Position numbers and translations under genes: made by a program. 6,169 nt of DNA from Anaerolineales bacterium (GTDB lineage: Bacteria; Chloroflexota; Anaerolineae; Anaerolineales; Villigracilaceae), in NCBI GenBank assembly GCA_029933275.1, contig JAOZOM010000107.1, forward strand, positions 1 through 6,169, given 5' to 3'. Position 1 is the stretch's first letter; the number at the start of each line of letters is the position of its first letter. The notes under the pieces are model-generated. The model had not been told where the DNA came from, did not search any database, and saw nothing but the letters and a program-made list of their open reading frames with translations. This document shows positions 1-4,684 of the stretch, piece after piece.

Positions 1-371
1 CCATAAACCAACATCCCTCGCTCATCGCCGTCTTCTCGTAATTTTCTAGTTACCATCTCAACGGGCATTCCAATGCTTACGGCATCTTCATCTACATCGG
101 TTAATTGTGCGGTAACTAGAGGTCCTTCATCTAGTTGCACCAACGCAACAGTATAAGGGATAGTATGCTCAAATCCGCTGGGGGCATTATAAATTGTCGT
201 ATACGAATAAACCTCGCCCTGCCCGCTGAATGCAAATTCATCTTTTGCTTCTTTGCCACATTCAGGGCAAATATCGCGCGGCGGGAAAATTTTCGCATCG
301 CAATGAGGGCAAACTTCACCAATCAGACTATATCGTTGTTTTTTCAAACGCCAATGCCGTGGAATTTCCAT
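1..371 (-). CDS. Zn-ribbon / OB-fold (DUF35-type) protein, 3' end cut by window edge
   Basis: The reading frame starts at ATG 371 and stays open for 123 codons to the window edge. The start is preceded by a good Shine-Dalgarno (AAAGGAGAT, about 9 nt away). The product begins with a helix rich in basic residues, then a rubredoxin-like zinc ribbon with four cysteines (Cys21, Cys24, Cys35, Cys38 in CPHC and CPEC knuckles), then a beta-rich segment from about residue 50 that fits the OB fold. This is the DUF35 architecture. The family usually ends shortly after the 'LVYG' seen at the edge, so probably only about ten residues are missing. In archaea, DUF35 proteins bridge acetoacetyl-CoA thiolase and HMG-CoA synthase and may channel the CoA intermediate. 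A thiolase-like gene just beyond the left edge is therefore likely, but that is inference. The family assignment is firm; the exact partner is not known. Confidence 0.88.
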   Translation of the reverse strand, partial: MEIPRHWRLKKQRYSLIGEVCPHCDAKIFPPRDICPECGKEAKDEFAFSGQGEVYSYTTIYNAPSGFEHTIPYTVALVQLDEGPLVTAQLTDVDEDAVSIGMPVEMVTRKLREDGDERGMLVY

Positions 372-482
372 AGTTAAAATCTCCTTTAAGTATCGAGCAT
401 AAATTTACCCATAAGAGACTCTCAGGAACTATCAGCTTTTAGAAAAGAGAAAATCTCAACCTTTTTGCTCTAAGAATCAAAT

Positions 483-503
483 CTGATAATTTGAAATTAT
501 CAG
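483..503. promoter_or_regulatory. Perfect 21-bp palindrome, candidate operator
   Basis: Two perfect 10-bp arms, CTGATAATTT and AAATTATCAG, flank a single central G. The site lies in the divergent spacer between the DUF35 and PilZ genes. It ends 13 bp before the TATAAT box at 517-522, so it covers the place where the -35 element of the PilZ promoter would be. A half-site copy, TATCAGC, recurs at 430-436 and again in the right arm (498-504). The site would be upstream of the PilZ transcript, which argues for a DNA-binding site for a dimeric regulator and against an RNA hairpin. The regulator is unknown. Confidence 0.55.
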
Positions 504-522
504 CCTAAACTTGTTGTATAAT
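491..522 (+). promoter_or_regulatory. Putative sigma-70-type promoter of the PilZ gene
   Basis: A perfect -10 hexamer TATAAT lies at 517-522, 43 bp before the ATG at 566. The only recognisable -35-like hexamer is TTGAAA at 491-496, but the 20-bp spacer is longer than the usual 17. Transcription would start near 529. A weak -35 together with the palindrome that covers it would suit a promoter that needs an activator. The -10 call is reasonable; the -35 call is weak. Confidence 0.45.
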
Positions 523-565
523 AAACAGGTATTGAAATAACAGAGACAAAGAGTAGGAGGATTCT

Positions 566-931
566 ATGGAAGATTACGGCAATCGAAGACAAGAAGCTCG
601 CAAAATTGTGATGGCTTTTACTCTGGTCCATGATTTGAAGAAAGAAAAGTTATTAGGCTACCTACGAGATCTAACAGTAAGTGGAGCGCGGGTAAATGGG
701 GAGAAAAAACAGAAAATCAATTCTCAACTTATCTTATCCATAGAGTTGCCAAAAGAGTTCCTAGGAGGGAAATCAGGGCGTTTGAATATTGATGCGAAAG
801 TTGCAAATTGTCTTAGAATTTCTGAAGACCCCGCTAGCTATGAAATTGGTTTTGAGTTCACAAACCTGCAACCTGAAGAAATTAAGCTCATTGAAGAACT
901 TTTAGCGTACTATCAGCGCAGAGTAAACTAG
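566..931 (+). CDS. PilZ-domain protein, probable c-di-GMP receptor
   Basis: The 121-residue protein is a single PilZ domain with little else. The N-terminal RxxxR motif is seen as Arg8 and Arg12. The second signature, (D/N)xSxxG, appears as Asp35-Thr37-Gly40, with Thr in place of the usual Ser. These two motifs normally wrap around cyclic di-GMP, so the protein is probably a soluble cytoplasmic c-di-GMP receptor that passes the signal to an unknown partner, as in motility, adhesion or polysaccharide control. The C-terminal part (about residues 78-118) ends in an acidic helix. The start is well supported: AGGAGG lies 5 nt before the ATG. The gene is monocistronic, with its own promoter and a strong terminator just behind it. 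By eye it is more AT-rich than the minus-strand genes. No cyclase or phosphodiesterase lies nearby in the window, so the target pathway cannot be read from context. Confidence 0.85.
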   Translation: MEDYGNRRQEARKIVMAFTLVHDLKKEKLLGYLRDLTVSGARVNGEKKQKINSQLILSIELPKEFLGGKSGRLNIDAKVANCLRISEDPASYEIGFEFTNLQPEEIKLIEELLAYYQRRVN

Positions 932-945
932 ATTTTTAAACACAA

Positions 946-983
946 AAAAACAGGCAGATGAAAATTCTCATTTGCCTGTTTTT
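946..983. terminator. Bidirectional rho-independent terminator
   Basis: The arms at 946-961 and 968-983 form a 16-bp stem with one G-T pair: an A-rich foot, the core ACAGGCA / TGCCTGT, then GATGA against TCATT, closed by a six-base AAATTC loop. T-runs follow the stem on the plus strand and A-runs precede it, so it also works on the minus strand. It lies between the PilZ stop (931) and the sulfotransferase stop (1002), two convergent genes, and should end both transcripts. Confidence 0.9.
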
Positions 984-1001
984 GTTTATTTTTTCAAGGT
1001 T

Positions 1002-1856
1002 TCACCAATTATTATCTTTTTCATAACCAAGTTGCACAAGTAAATCCCCTGCCACTTCTTTAAAAAGTTCTTTATTCCCTTCACTAAAATGATTCATCCA
1101 GCCGCCTGTTTTGCCGGAGCGGAAGGTATGTGATTTTTTTGGATTAATCGCTTCGATGAGAATCTTAAGTGCTTTTTCGCGCGGGGTTGGGATTTGATAG
1201 CCCGTTTTCTCGATTTCGTCCAACATGGCAAGCAAGCTTCGGTCACGGTCGTTAATCAAATCTTCAAAGCGGATGCACATCACATGCGGTTCGGCGAGCC
1301 ATTTCAAGATGGAGAGAGAGCGTTTATAGGTGCTTGACAGGACTAACCCATCTTGTTCAATCCCCTGAATGGCGACTTTGAGCCGAGCGTCAAAATCGGG
1401 TAGAGATTTGTAGTATTCGTGCATCCCGTGACCGGTGTGCATATCGGTCGCAAAGAAGACGTGCGAGACGAGAACGTCACGCGGGTCGCGATAGATGAAA
1501 TAGTTGACACGCCCCTCTTGGCATAGAAATTTGATATTGGCTTGAGTCGGGGCAAGATAACCCCAGCCGATTTCCCGCGGGGGGATAGCTTGTAAATCGG
1601 AGAGAATTTCTGCTTCGCTACGGGTCCGTCCCTCGCTGGTGATGGTGCGAATCGGGAGGGAGGAGGTATACGCATAGGGCGCAACCTGACATAGCCCGTT
1701 CAAGACCTGCAAAAGGAGATGGGATCCGCTTTTGGGTTTGGCGTTGCCGAAGATGGGCGGCGCATCGTTAAAAGTTAATTTTCTCCAACGCAAAACCGCT
1801 TGAGCATATTTACCCGGCTTGCGGAGTTTTTGACGGAGGGTATCTGAAATGAGCAT
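1002..1856 (-). CDS. PAPS-dependent sulfotransferase, SULT-like
   Basis: The 284-residue protein has the layout of cytosolic-type sulfotransferases, which move a sulfuryl group from PAPS to a hydroxyl or amine. The 5'-phosphosulfate loop is PKSGSH at residues 41-46. The 3'-phosphate site is YRDPRDVLVS at 122-131, with Arg123 and Ser131 matching the conserved pair. RFEDL follows at 196-200, and the C-terminal RxGxxGxW motif (Arg246, Gly248, Gly251, Trp253) is followed by NHF. No signal peptide or membrane segment is seen. Where SULTs and bacterial relatives carry a catalytic His (HLP), this protein appears to have Tyr100 in GYLA. An in-frame TAA lies 6 nt before the ATG, so the start cannot be further upstream. 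No Shine-Dalgarno is visible, and a TATAAT ends 5 nt before the ATG. It follows the 150-aa gene by 40 bp. The acceptor is unknown; a surface glycan, a lipid or a small molecule are all possible. Confidence 0.85.
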   Translation of the reverse strand: MLISDTLRQKLRKPGKYAQAVLRWRKLTFNDAPPIFGNAKPKSGSHLLLQVLNGLCQVAPYAYTSSLPIRTITSEGRTRSEAEILSDLQAIPPREIGWGYLAPTQANIKFLCQEGRVNYFIYRDPRDVLVSHVFFATDMHTGHGMHEYYKSLPDFDARLKVAIQGIEQDGLVLSSTYKRSLSILKWLAEPHVMCIRFEDLINDRDRSLLAMLDEIEKTGYQIPTPREKALKILIEAINPKKSHTFRSGKTGGWMNHFSEGNKELFKEVAGDLLVQLGYEKDNNW

Positions 1857-1861
1857 AAAAT

Positions 1862-1867
1862 ATTATA
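1862..1867 (-). promoter_or_regulatory. TATAAT box directly before the sulfotransferase ATG
   Basis: A perfect -10 hexamer on the minus strand ends 5 nt before the ATG at 1856. If it is used, transcription would begin at or next to the start codon, giving a leaderless mRNA. This would explain why no Shine-Dalgarno is visible. No convincing -35 element lies at the right distance (GACGCT at a 17-bp spacer). AT-rich spacers can hold such a hexamer by chance, and part of it is an in-frame TAA. Confidence 0.35.
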
Positions 1868-1896
1868 TCTTGCGTATTTCGTGAAGCGTCTGAAAC

Positions 1897-2349
1897 TTAT
1901 TTATTCCTATTTGCGAATCGTTTACATTCCGCAAGATAAGCATCGGCGCGTTCTTGAAGTTTTGGCAAAAGTGTAAAATCGCCACGCAAAAAATCTGCAC
2001 CAAAATTCAAGAGTTGGTCGCTTTTTTTCTGGAGTTCATCTTCGAGTTGGGTATCATCCATCCGTAACGGGAAAAAGGCTTCGTCTGTAGTTGGGGTCTC
2101 TCTTTCGCCGAGTTCCACGAGCAACCAATCAAGCGATGCTCGCTCCGTTTCAGGATTATTAATATCCGCAATTGTGACCCAGGGGAATTCGCCGATCTCG
2201 TAATTGAGAATTACTTCGGTTGTGGGGTTTTGAAAAACAACGATCACGCCCCCGCTGTGAAAATTCGTTTTAGTCTTTTTAAAGCCAAATTTTGTTTCAA
2301 GGCGTGAAAAAGTATTACTAATTAATCGTTCAAACTTGGCTTTTTTCAT
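1897..2349 (-). CDS. Conserved-looking protein of unknown function, 150 aa
   Basis: I do not recognise this protein. It is a soluble, fairly acidic 150-residue product with no signal peptide, membrane segment or cysteine pair. The N-terminal part (about 5-25) predicts as a helix ending in a 'KFGFKKTK' turn. Residues 33-63 alternate like beta strands (GGVIVVFQN, EVILNYEIG, WVTIADI). Residues 70-150 are mostly helical and charged, with a run LEDELQKKSDQLL and a C-terminal amphipathic helix. This helix-strands-helix order resembles many small cytoplasmic alpha/beta proteins, including some immunity-type ones, but no motif proves that. ATG 2349 is supported by AGGAAG about 6 nt upstream. The gene lies 86 bp after the Nudix gene and 40 bp before the sulfotransferase in the same direction, so co-transcription is possible. 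The frame is intact and reads as a real gene. Confidence 0.7.
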   Translation of the reverse strand: MKKAKFERLISNTFSRLETKFGFKKTKTNFHSGGVIVVFQNPTTEVILNYEIGEFPWVTIADINNPETERASLDWLLVELGERETPTTDEAFFPLRMDDTQLEDELQKKSDQLLNFGADFLRGDFTLLPKLQERADAYLAECKRFANRNK

Positions 2350-2378
2350 GGTGTTCTTCCTGTAAAAATGGGGTTAAT

Positions 2379-2402
2379 AAAAAAAACTGCACAATCTATG
2401 TG
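2379..2402 (-). terminator. Weak terminator-like hairpin after the Nudix gene
   Basis: On the minus strand a short 4-bp stem (CACA, loop TAGAT, TGTG) is followed three bases later by eight T residues (2386-2379). It lies between the Nudix stop and the 150-aa gene. The stem is too short for an efficient terminator, so it may only partly reduce read-through, or it may be chance in an AT-rich spacer. Confidence 0.22.
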
Positions 2403-2423
2403 ATCTACAAATAAAAAATCTAC
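2394..2423. repeat. Degenerate ATCTA-based repeat
   Basis: The word ATCTA occurs three times within 30 bp (2394, 2403, 2418), each followed by TG, CA or CG. The 86-bp spacer is otherwise AT-rich and noncoding. I recall similar degenerate runs built on a short word from intergenic regions of other bacteria, but that is memory and not a search. No function is claimed. Confidence 0.3.
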
Positions 2424-2435
2424 GAATTACAGAAT

Positions 2436-3062
2436 TCAATCAAAGACCGTCATCTTCGATAAATTCGCAATCTTCGCAAACGCGTCTGCAATCATACCGC
2501 GATTCGTGCGATAAAAAGAAAGCGGGGGTAAATCATCCAATGCAAAAAAACGCACATCTGGCGTTTCGTGGCTGGGACGAGCCTCTCCGCTAAGAATCTC
2601 GCAAAGAAAGAGTAGCTTATACGCATGATAAAAAGGCATCATCTCCTCGTTTGGGATACGATTTGCATCGTAAACGCCAACCACGCGTAAAACACGCGCG
2701 TCAAATCCGCTTTCTTCGCGTACCTCGCGGATAATCGCCTCGGAGGGCATATCACCCACATCTGCCCAACCGCCGGGCAAACTCCAACGCCCGTCATTTG
2801 CCTCTTGCACCAGCAAAATCTTTCCCTCGCGTATTATTGCGGCGCGCACATCCACTTTTGGCGTGATATAACCGGGCTGCATCGCAAAACTCTCCAGCAC
2901 CGTCTCCTCCGAAAGCAAACTTTGCTTTACGATAATGCTCGCCGCTATCTCCTTCAAACGTTCATATCGTTCAGTCTCGTAGCCATTTTGCGCATGTTCC
3001 AGCCCAACTTGCGACATCGAATGCAACTCACGCGCAATCTTCAACCATTCAGGTGTATTCAA
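2436..3062 (-). CDS. Nudix hydrolase with N-terminal Nudix_N_2-type helical domain
   Basis: The 208-residue protein starts with a helical segment (about 4-43, WLKIARELHSMSQVGLEHA onward) typical of the Nudix_N_2 domain. A Nudix domain follows at about 70-205. The Nudix box spans 98-120, with GGWADVG leading into REVREESGF. The catalytic REVxEE core is intact (Glu113, Glu116, Glu117), while the first acidic residue of the box is Asp104 where the consensus has Glu. Enzymes of this architecture cleave nucleoside diphosphates linked to another group. Characterised relatives such as the Bacillus CDP-choline pyrophosphatase act on CDP-choline and ADP-ribose; which substrate is used here cannot be read from sequence. 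The start is TTG at 3062. It is chosen because AGGAG lies 6 nt upstream and the N-terminal domain begins at once; the next Met is residue 16. The AGGAG overlaps the pyrE stop, so translation is probably coupled to pyrE. Confidence 0.88.
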   Translation of the reverse strand: MNTPEWLKIARELHSMSQVGLEHAQNGYETERYERLKEIAASIIVKQSLLSEETVLESFAMQPGYITPKVDVRAAIIREGKILLVQEANDGRWSLPGGWADVGDMPSEAIIREVREESGFDARVLRVVGVYDANRIPNEEMMPFYHAYKLLFLCEILSGEARPSHETPDVRFFALDDLPPLSFYRTNRGMIADAFAKIANLSKMTVFD

Positions 3063-3068
3063 AATAAG

Positions 3069-3074
3069 CTCCTA
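3069..3074 (-). promoter_or_regulatory. Ribosome binding site overlapping the pyrE stop codon
   Basis: On the minus strand the pyrE stop TAG is the first half of TAGGAG, so the stop shares bases with the AGGAG Shine-Dalgarno of the Nudix gene. The TTG start follows 6 nt later. Ribosomes ending pyrE would sit on the next binding site, which favours coupled translation and offsets the weak TTG start. This site decides the choice of TTG as the Nudix start. Confidence 0.7.
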
Positions 3075-3665
3075 TGCCAAAAATGCGCGTGCTGAGGCAA
3101 TCATCGCCGCCGAGACCGCGCCGCTTTGTTCCCAATGATCGAGCAGTTGCGGCAAAGTAAAAACGCTGTGCAGGGTATAACCATGCTCCGCCATAAAATC
3201 CACGCCGCCGGATTGACGGTCAATCAGCACGACAATATCGCTAACCAGCAAACCGACTGCATTTAATTTGATGATGCCCTCCAGCTTGCTTCCGCCTGTG
3301 GAGATTAAGTCATCTATAACCACCGCGCGTTGTTCAGCATCGAAAACGCCCTCAACCTCCACCTTGGTTCCGTACCCTTTTGCCTCTTTGCGAGGATAAA
3401 CCATCTTCCAGCCCCCATGTAGTGAAATCGCGGTGCCAATCGGCATAGCGGCGTAGGGGAGCGCGGCAAGCAAGTCGAATTCAAGAGCGTCCAGAATCGT
3501 GGCGTAAGCCGAGGCAACATCCCTTAGCAGATCGGGAAATCCCACCAGCCTCCGCAAGTCAATATAAATCGGAGATTTCAATCCCGATTTAAGCGTAAAT
3601 TCCCCAAATTTGACACAACCGGCTGAGAGAAGCTCATCGGCGAGATTTGATAATTTCTTTTCCAT
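3072..3665 (-). CDS. pyrE: Orotate phosphoribosyltransferase
   Basis: This enzyme joins orotate to PRPP to give orotidine 5'-phosphate, the fifth step of pyrimidine synthesis, in the cytoplasm. The 197-residue protein has the OPRT hallmarks in order: KFGEFTLKSG...SPIYIDLR near the N-terminus (19-38), the mobile catalytic loop RKEAKGYGT at 92-100, and the PRPP-binding motif AVVIDDLISTGGSK at 114-127 with Asp118-Asp119. The loop has Tyr98 where E. coli OPRT has His105; as I recall, human UMP synthase also has Tyr here, so activity is expected. The length fits the single-domain family. ATG 3665 is chosen because GGAG lies 5 nt upstream; a TTG 15 nt earlier (3680) would add MHGEK but has no ribosome binding site. 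It is followed at once by the coupled Nudix gene. No other pyr gene is in the window. Confidence 0.95.
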   Translation of the reverse strand: MEKKLSNLADELLSAGCVKFGEFTLKSGLKSPIYIDLRRLVGFPDLLRDVASAYATILDALEFDLLAALPYAAMPIGTAISLHGGWKMVYPRKEAKGYGTKVEVEGVFDAEQRAVVIDDLISTGGSKLEGIIKLNAVGLLVSDIVVLIDRQSGGVDFMAEHGYTLHSVFTLPQLLDHWEQSGAVSAAMIASARAFLA

Positions 3666-3697
3666 TTTTTCTCCATGCAAGGAATTGATTTCGGCTT

Positions 3698-3706
3698 ATT
3701 ATCTCA
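3698..3706 (-). promoter_or_regulatory. Putative extended -10 promoter of pyrE
   Basis: The minus strand reads TGA then GATAAT, an extended -10 element (TGn plus a 5-of-6 match to TATAAT). It lies 32 bp before the pyrE ATG, leaving a short leader with the GGAG site. The hexamer at the expected -35 distance (ATCTTT) is poor, as is common for extended -10 promoters. The 257-bp spacer between the YugP-like gene and pyrE makes a promoter here plausible. Confidence 0.35.
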
Positions 3707-3776
3707 TATTTAAAAGCTGGAAAGATACAGATTTTATGCATAATTCCTGCTTTAGTTCATTTTGGGGTTTTTCCCT

Positions 3777-3813
3777 CATCCTAGCCTTTCCCCTGAGGAG
3801 GGAGTTAAAGGGG
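3777..3813. repeat. Hairpin-forming intergenic repeat, copy 1
   Basis: The element starts CATCC and ends GAGTTAAAGGGG. It can fold as an outer stem CCTTT / AAAGG and an inner stem CCCT / AGGG around a GAGG loop. A related copy lies at 4630-4668 with the same first five and last twelve bases and a different middle. Both copies are in spacers of the minus-strand block. No U-tract follows on either strand, so it does not look like a terminator. It resembles REP-like dispersed repeats. Confidence 0.55.
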
Positions 3814-3840
3814 CGTTGGATTTATTTTAAAATTAAAGCA

Positions 3841-3920
3841 AAAAAAATCAGTAAAATCAGTAGCGGAGATTGAGATTTTTAAATCACTCTACCGCGAAAC
3901 CTGAAAGTCCTGATTTTTTT
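3841..3920. repeat. 11-bp inverted repeat, possible weak terminator
   Basis: AAAAAAATCAG (3841-3851) and CTGATTTTTTT (3910-3920) are exact reverse complements, 58 bp apart, just behind the YugP-like stop. On the minus strand the right-hand arm is transcribed first and the structure ends in a long T-run, which could stop transcription. The stem is AT-rich and the loop long, so termination would be weak. The left arm is also part of the AAATCAGTA tandem repeat. Confidence 0.3.
3845..3862. repeat. Two tandem copies of AAATCAGTA
   Basis: Two perfect 9-bp copies stand head to tail at 3845-3853 and 3854-3862, followed by GCGGAG. The run is in the noncoding spacer behind the YugP-like gene. It is the same style of short-word repeat as the ATCTA run (2394-2423) and the GCGAAGA run (6073-6096). 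No function is claimed. Confidence 0.5.
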
Positions 3921-3922
3921 CT

Positions 3923-4612
3923 CTAATTTCTTCTTCGCCCGCTGAGCAGACTGGCATAATAAAGCACCTGCAACACCGCCGTAACCAACGCCGCCACATA
4001 AGTAAGTGCCGCGGCGTTGAGAACATTATTTACACCGCGCCGCTCTTCTTCTGTTTGGATGATACCCGTTTCAGCGAGTAATCTTTTAGCACGCGCAGAG
4101 GCGTTAAACTCTACGGGGAGAGTCATCAACGCAAAGAGTGCACCGCCTGAAAAAAAGGCGACACCCAGCCACGCGATATTGAGCCAATTAAGGAAAAGTC
4201 CCGCCATAATCAAAACCCAGCCGAGATTTGAGCCGATCTTGACCATCGGCACCATCGCACCGCGCATTTTGAGCGGGAGATAATCTTCGGCATCTTGCAT
4301 AGCATGACCGAGTTCATGCGCGGCAATCGCGAGGGAGGCTACCGAGTGTCCCTGCCCAACGCCAGCTGAAAGTCGCAACACTTTTGAGCGCGGGTCATAA
4401 TGATCGGTCATTTCGCCGCGAATCGCTTCGATTTGTACGCCATAAAGCCCGCCCGCGTTGATTAATCGCCGGGCGGCTTCGGCTCCGCTTAATCGGCTCT
4501 GGGCGGGGACTTTGCTCCACTTTCGATATGCCGATTTGACATACCACGAGGTAAGCATCACCAATAAGATGCCGGGAATCATATATATAAAATAAGATGA
4601 GTTGAAAAACAT
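3923..4612 (-). CDS. Membrane zinc metallopeptidase, YugP family
   Basis: The 229-residue protein matches the YugP-type neutral zinc metallopeptidase family (Zn_peptidase_2) in length and motifs. An N-terminal membrane segment spans about 8-24. The conserved block LTDHYDPR-like (MTDHYDPRSKVLRLS) lies at 68-82. The zinc site is HELGH at 99-103 (His99, Glu100, His103). PVEFNASARA at 166-175 supplies a probable third ligand, Glu168. Two hydrophobic stretches at about 122-141 and 146-165, and a last one near 200-222, anchor it in the membrane. Substrates of the family are not established; a role in membrane-protein turnover is inference. ATG 4612 is supported by AGGTG 4 nt upstream. The gene follows the S41 protease by 72 bp in the same direction, with a hairpin repeat between them. 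A 257-bp spacer separates it from pyrE. Confidence 0.92.
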   Translation of the reverse strand: MFFNSSYFIYMIPGILLVMLTSWYVKSAYRKWSKVPAQSRLSGAEAARRLINAGGLYGVQIEAIRGEMTDHYDPRSKVLRLSAGVGQGHSVASLAIAAHELGHAMQDAEDYLPLKMRGAMVPMVKIGSNLGWVLIMAGLFLNWLNIAWLGVAFFSGGALFALMTLPVEFNASARAKRLLAETGIIQTEEERRGVNNVLNAAALTYVAALVTAVLQVLYYASLLSGRRRN

Positions 4613-4629
4613 TTTTCACCTGCTTTTTT

Positions 4630-4668
4630 CATCCCTTCTAACTCCCCGTAAGAGGAGAGTTAAAGGGG
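4630..4668. repeat. Hairpin-forming intergenic repeat, copy 2
   Basis: This copy begins CATCC and ends GAGTTAAAGGGG, like copy 1 at 3777-3813, but its centre differs. It folds well: CCCTT (4633-4637) pairs with AAGGG (4663-4667) and TAACTC (4639-4644) with GAGTTA (4657-4662), with one bulged C and a short inner CC / GG. It sits in the mRNA between the S41 protease and the YugP-like gene, ending 11 nt before the AGGTG site of the latter. It could protect the upstream message or limit read-through. No U-tract is present. Confidence 0.6.
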
Positions 4669-4684
4669 AAATAGTGCCTATTTT

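Noticed and set aside
1343..1684. 113-codon open frame on the minus strand
   Set aside because: It is a shifted frame inside the sulfotransferase, rich in Arg, Pro and Ser as expected for an out-of-frame reading.
2394..2423. CRISPR-like array from the spaced ATCTA words
   Set aside because: The words are only 5 bp, unevenly spaced by 9 and 15 bp, with no spacer-length units and no cas genes nearby.
3666..3680. Upstream TTG start for pyrE adding five residues
   Set aside because: No Shine-Dalgarno precedes TTG 3680, while ATG 3665 has GGAG at 5 nt and begins at the usual OPRT N-terminus.
3610..3873. 87-codon plus-strand frame over the pyrE upstream spacer
   Set aside because: It starts inside pyrE in antisense, crosses the hairpin repeat and a poly-A run, and has no ribosome binding site or domain signal.
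4633..4667. Rho-independent terminator between the two protease genes
   Set aside because: The hairpin is good but no T-run follows it on the minus strand, and its ends match the repeat at 3777-3813.
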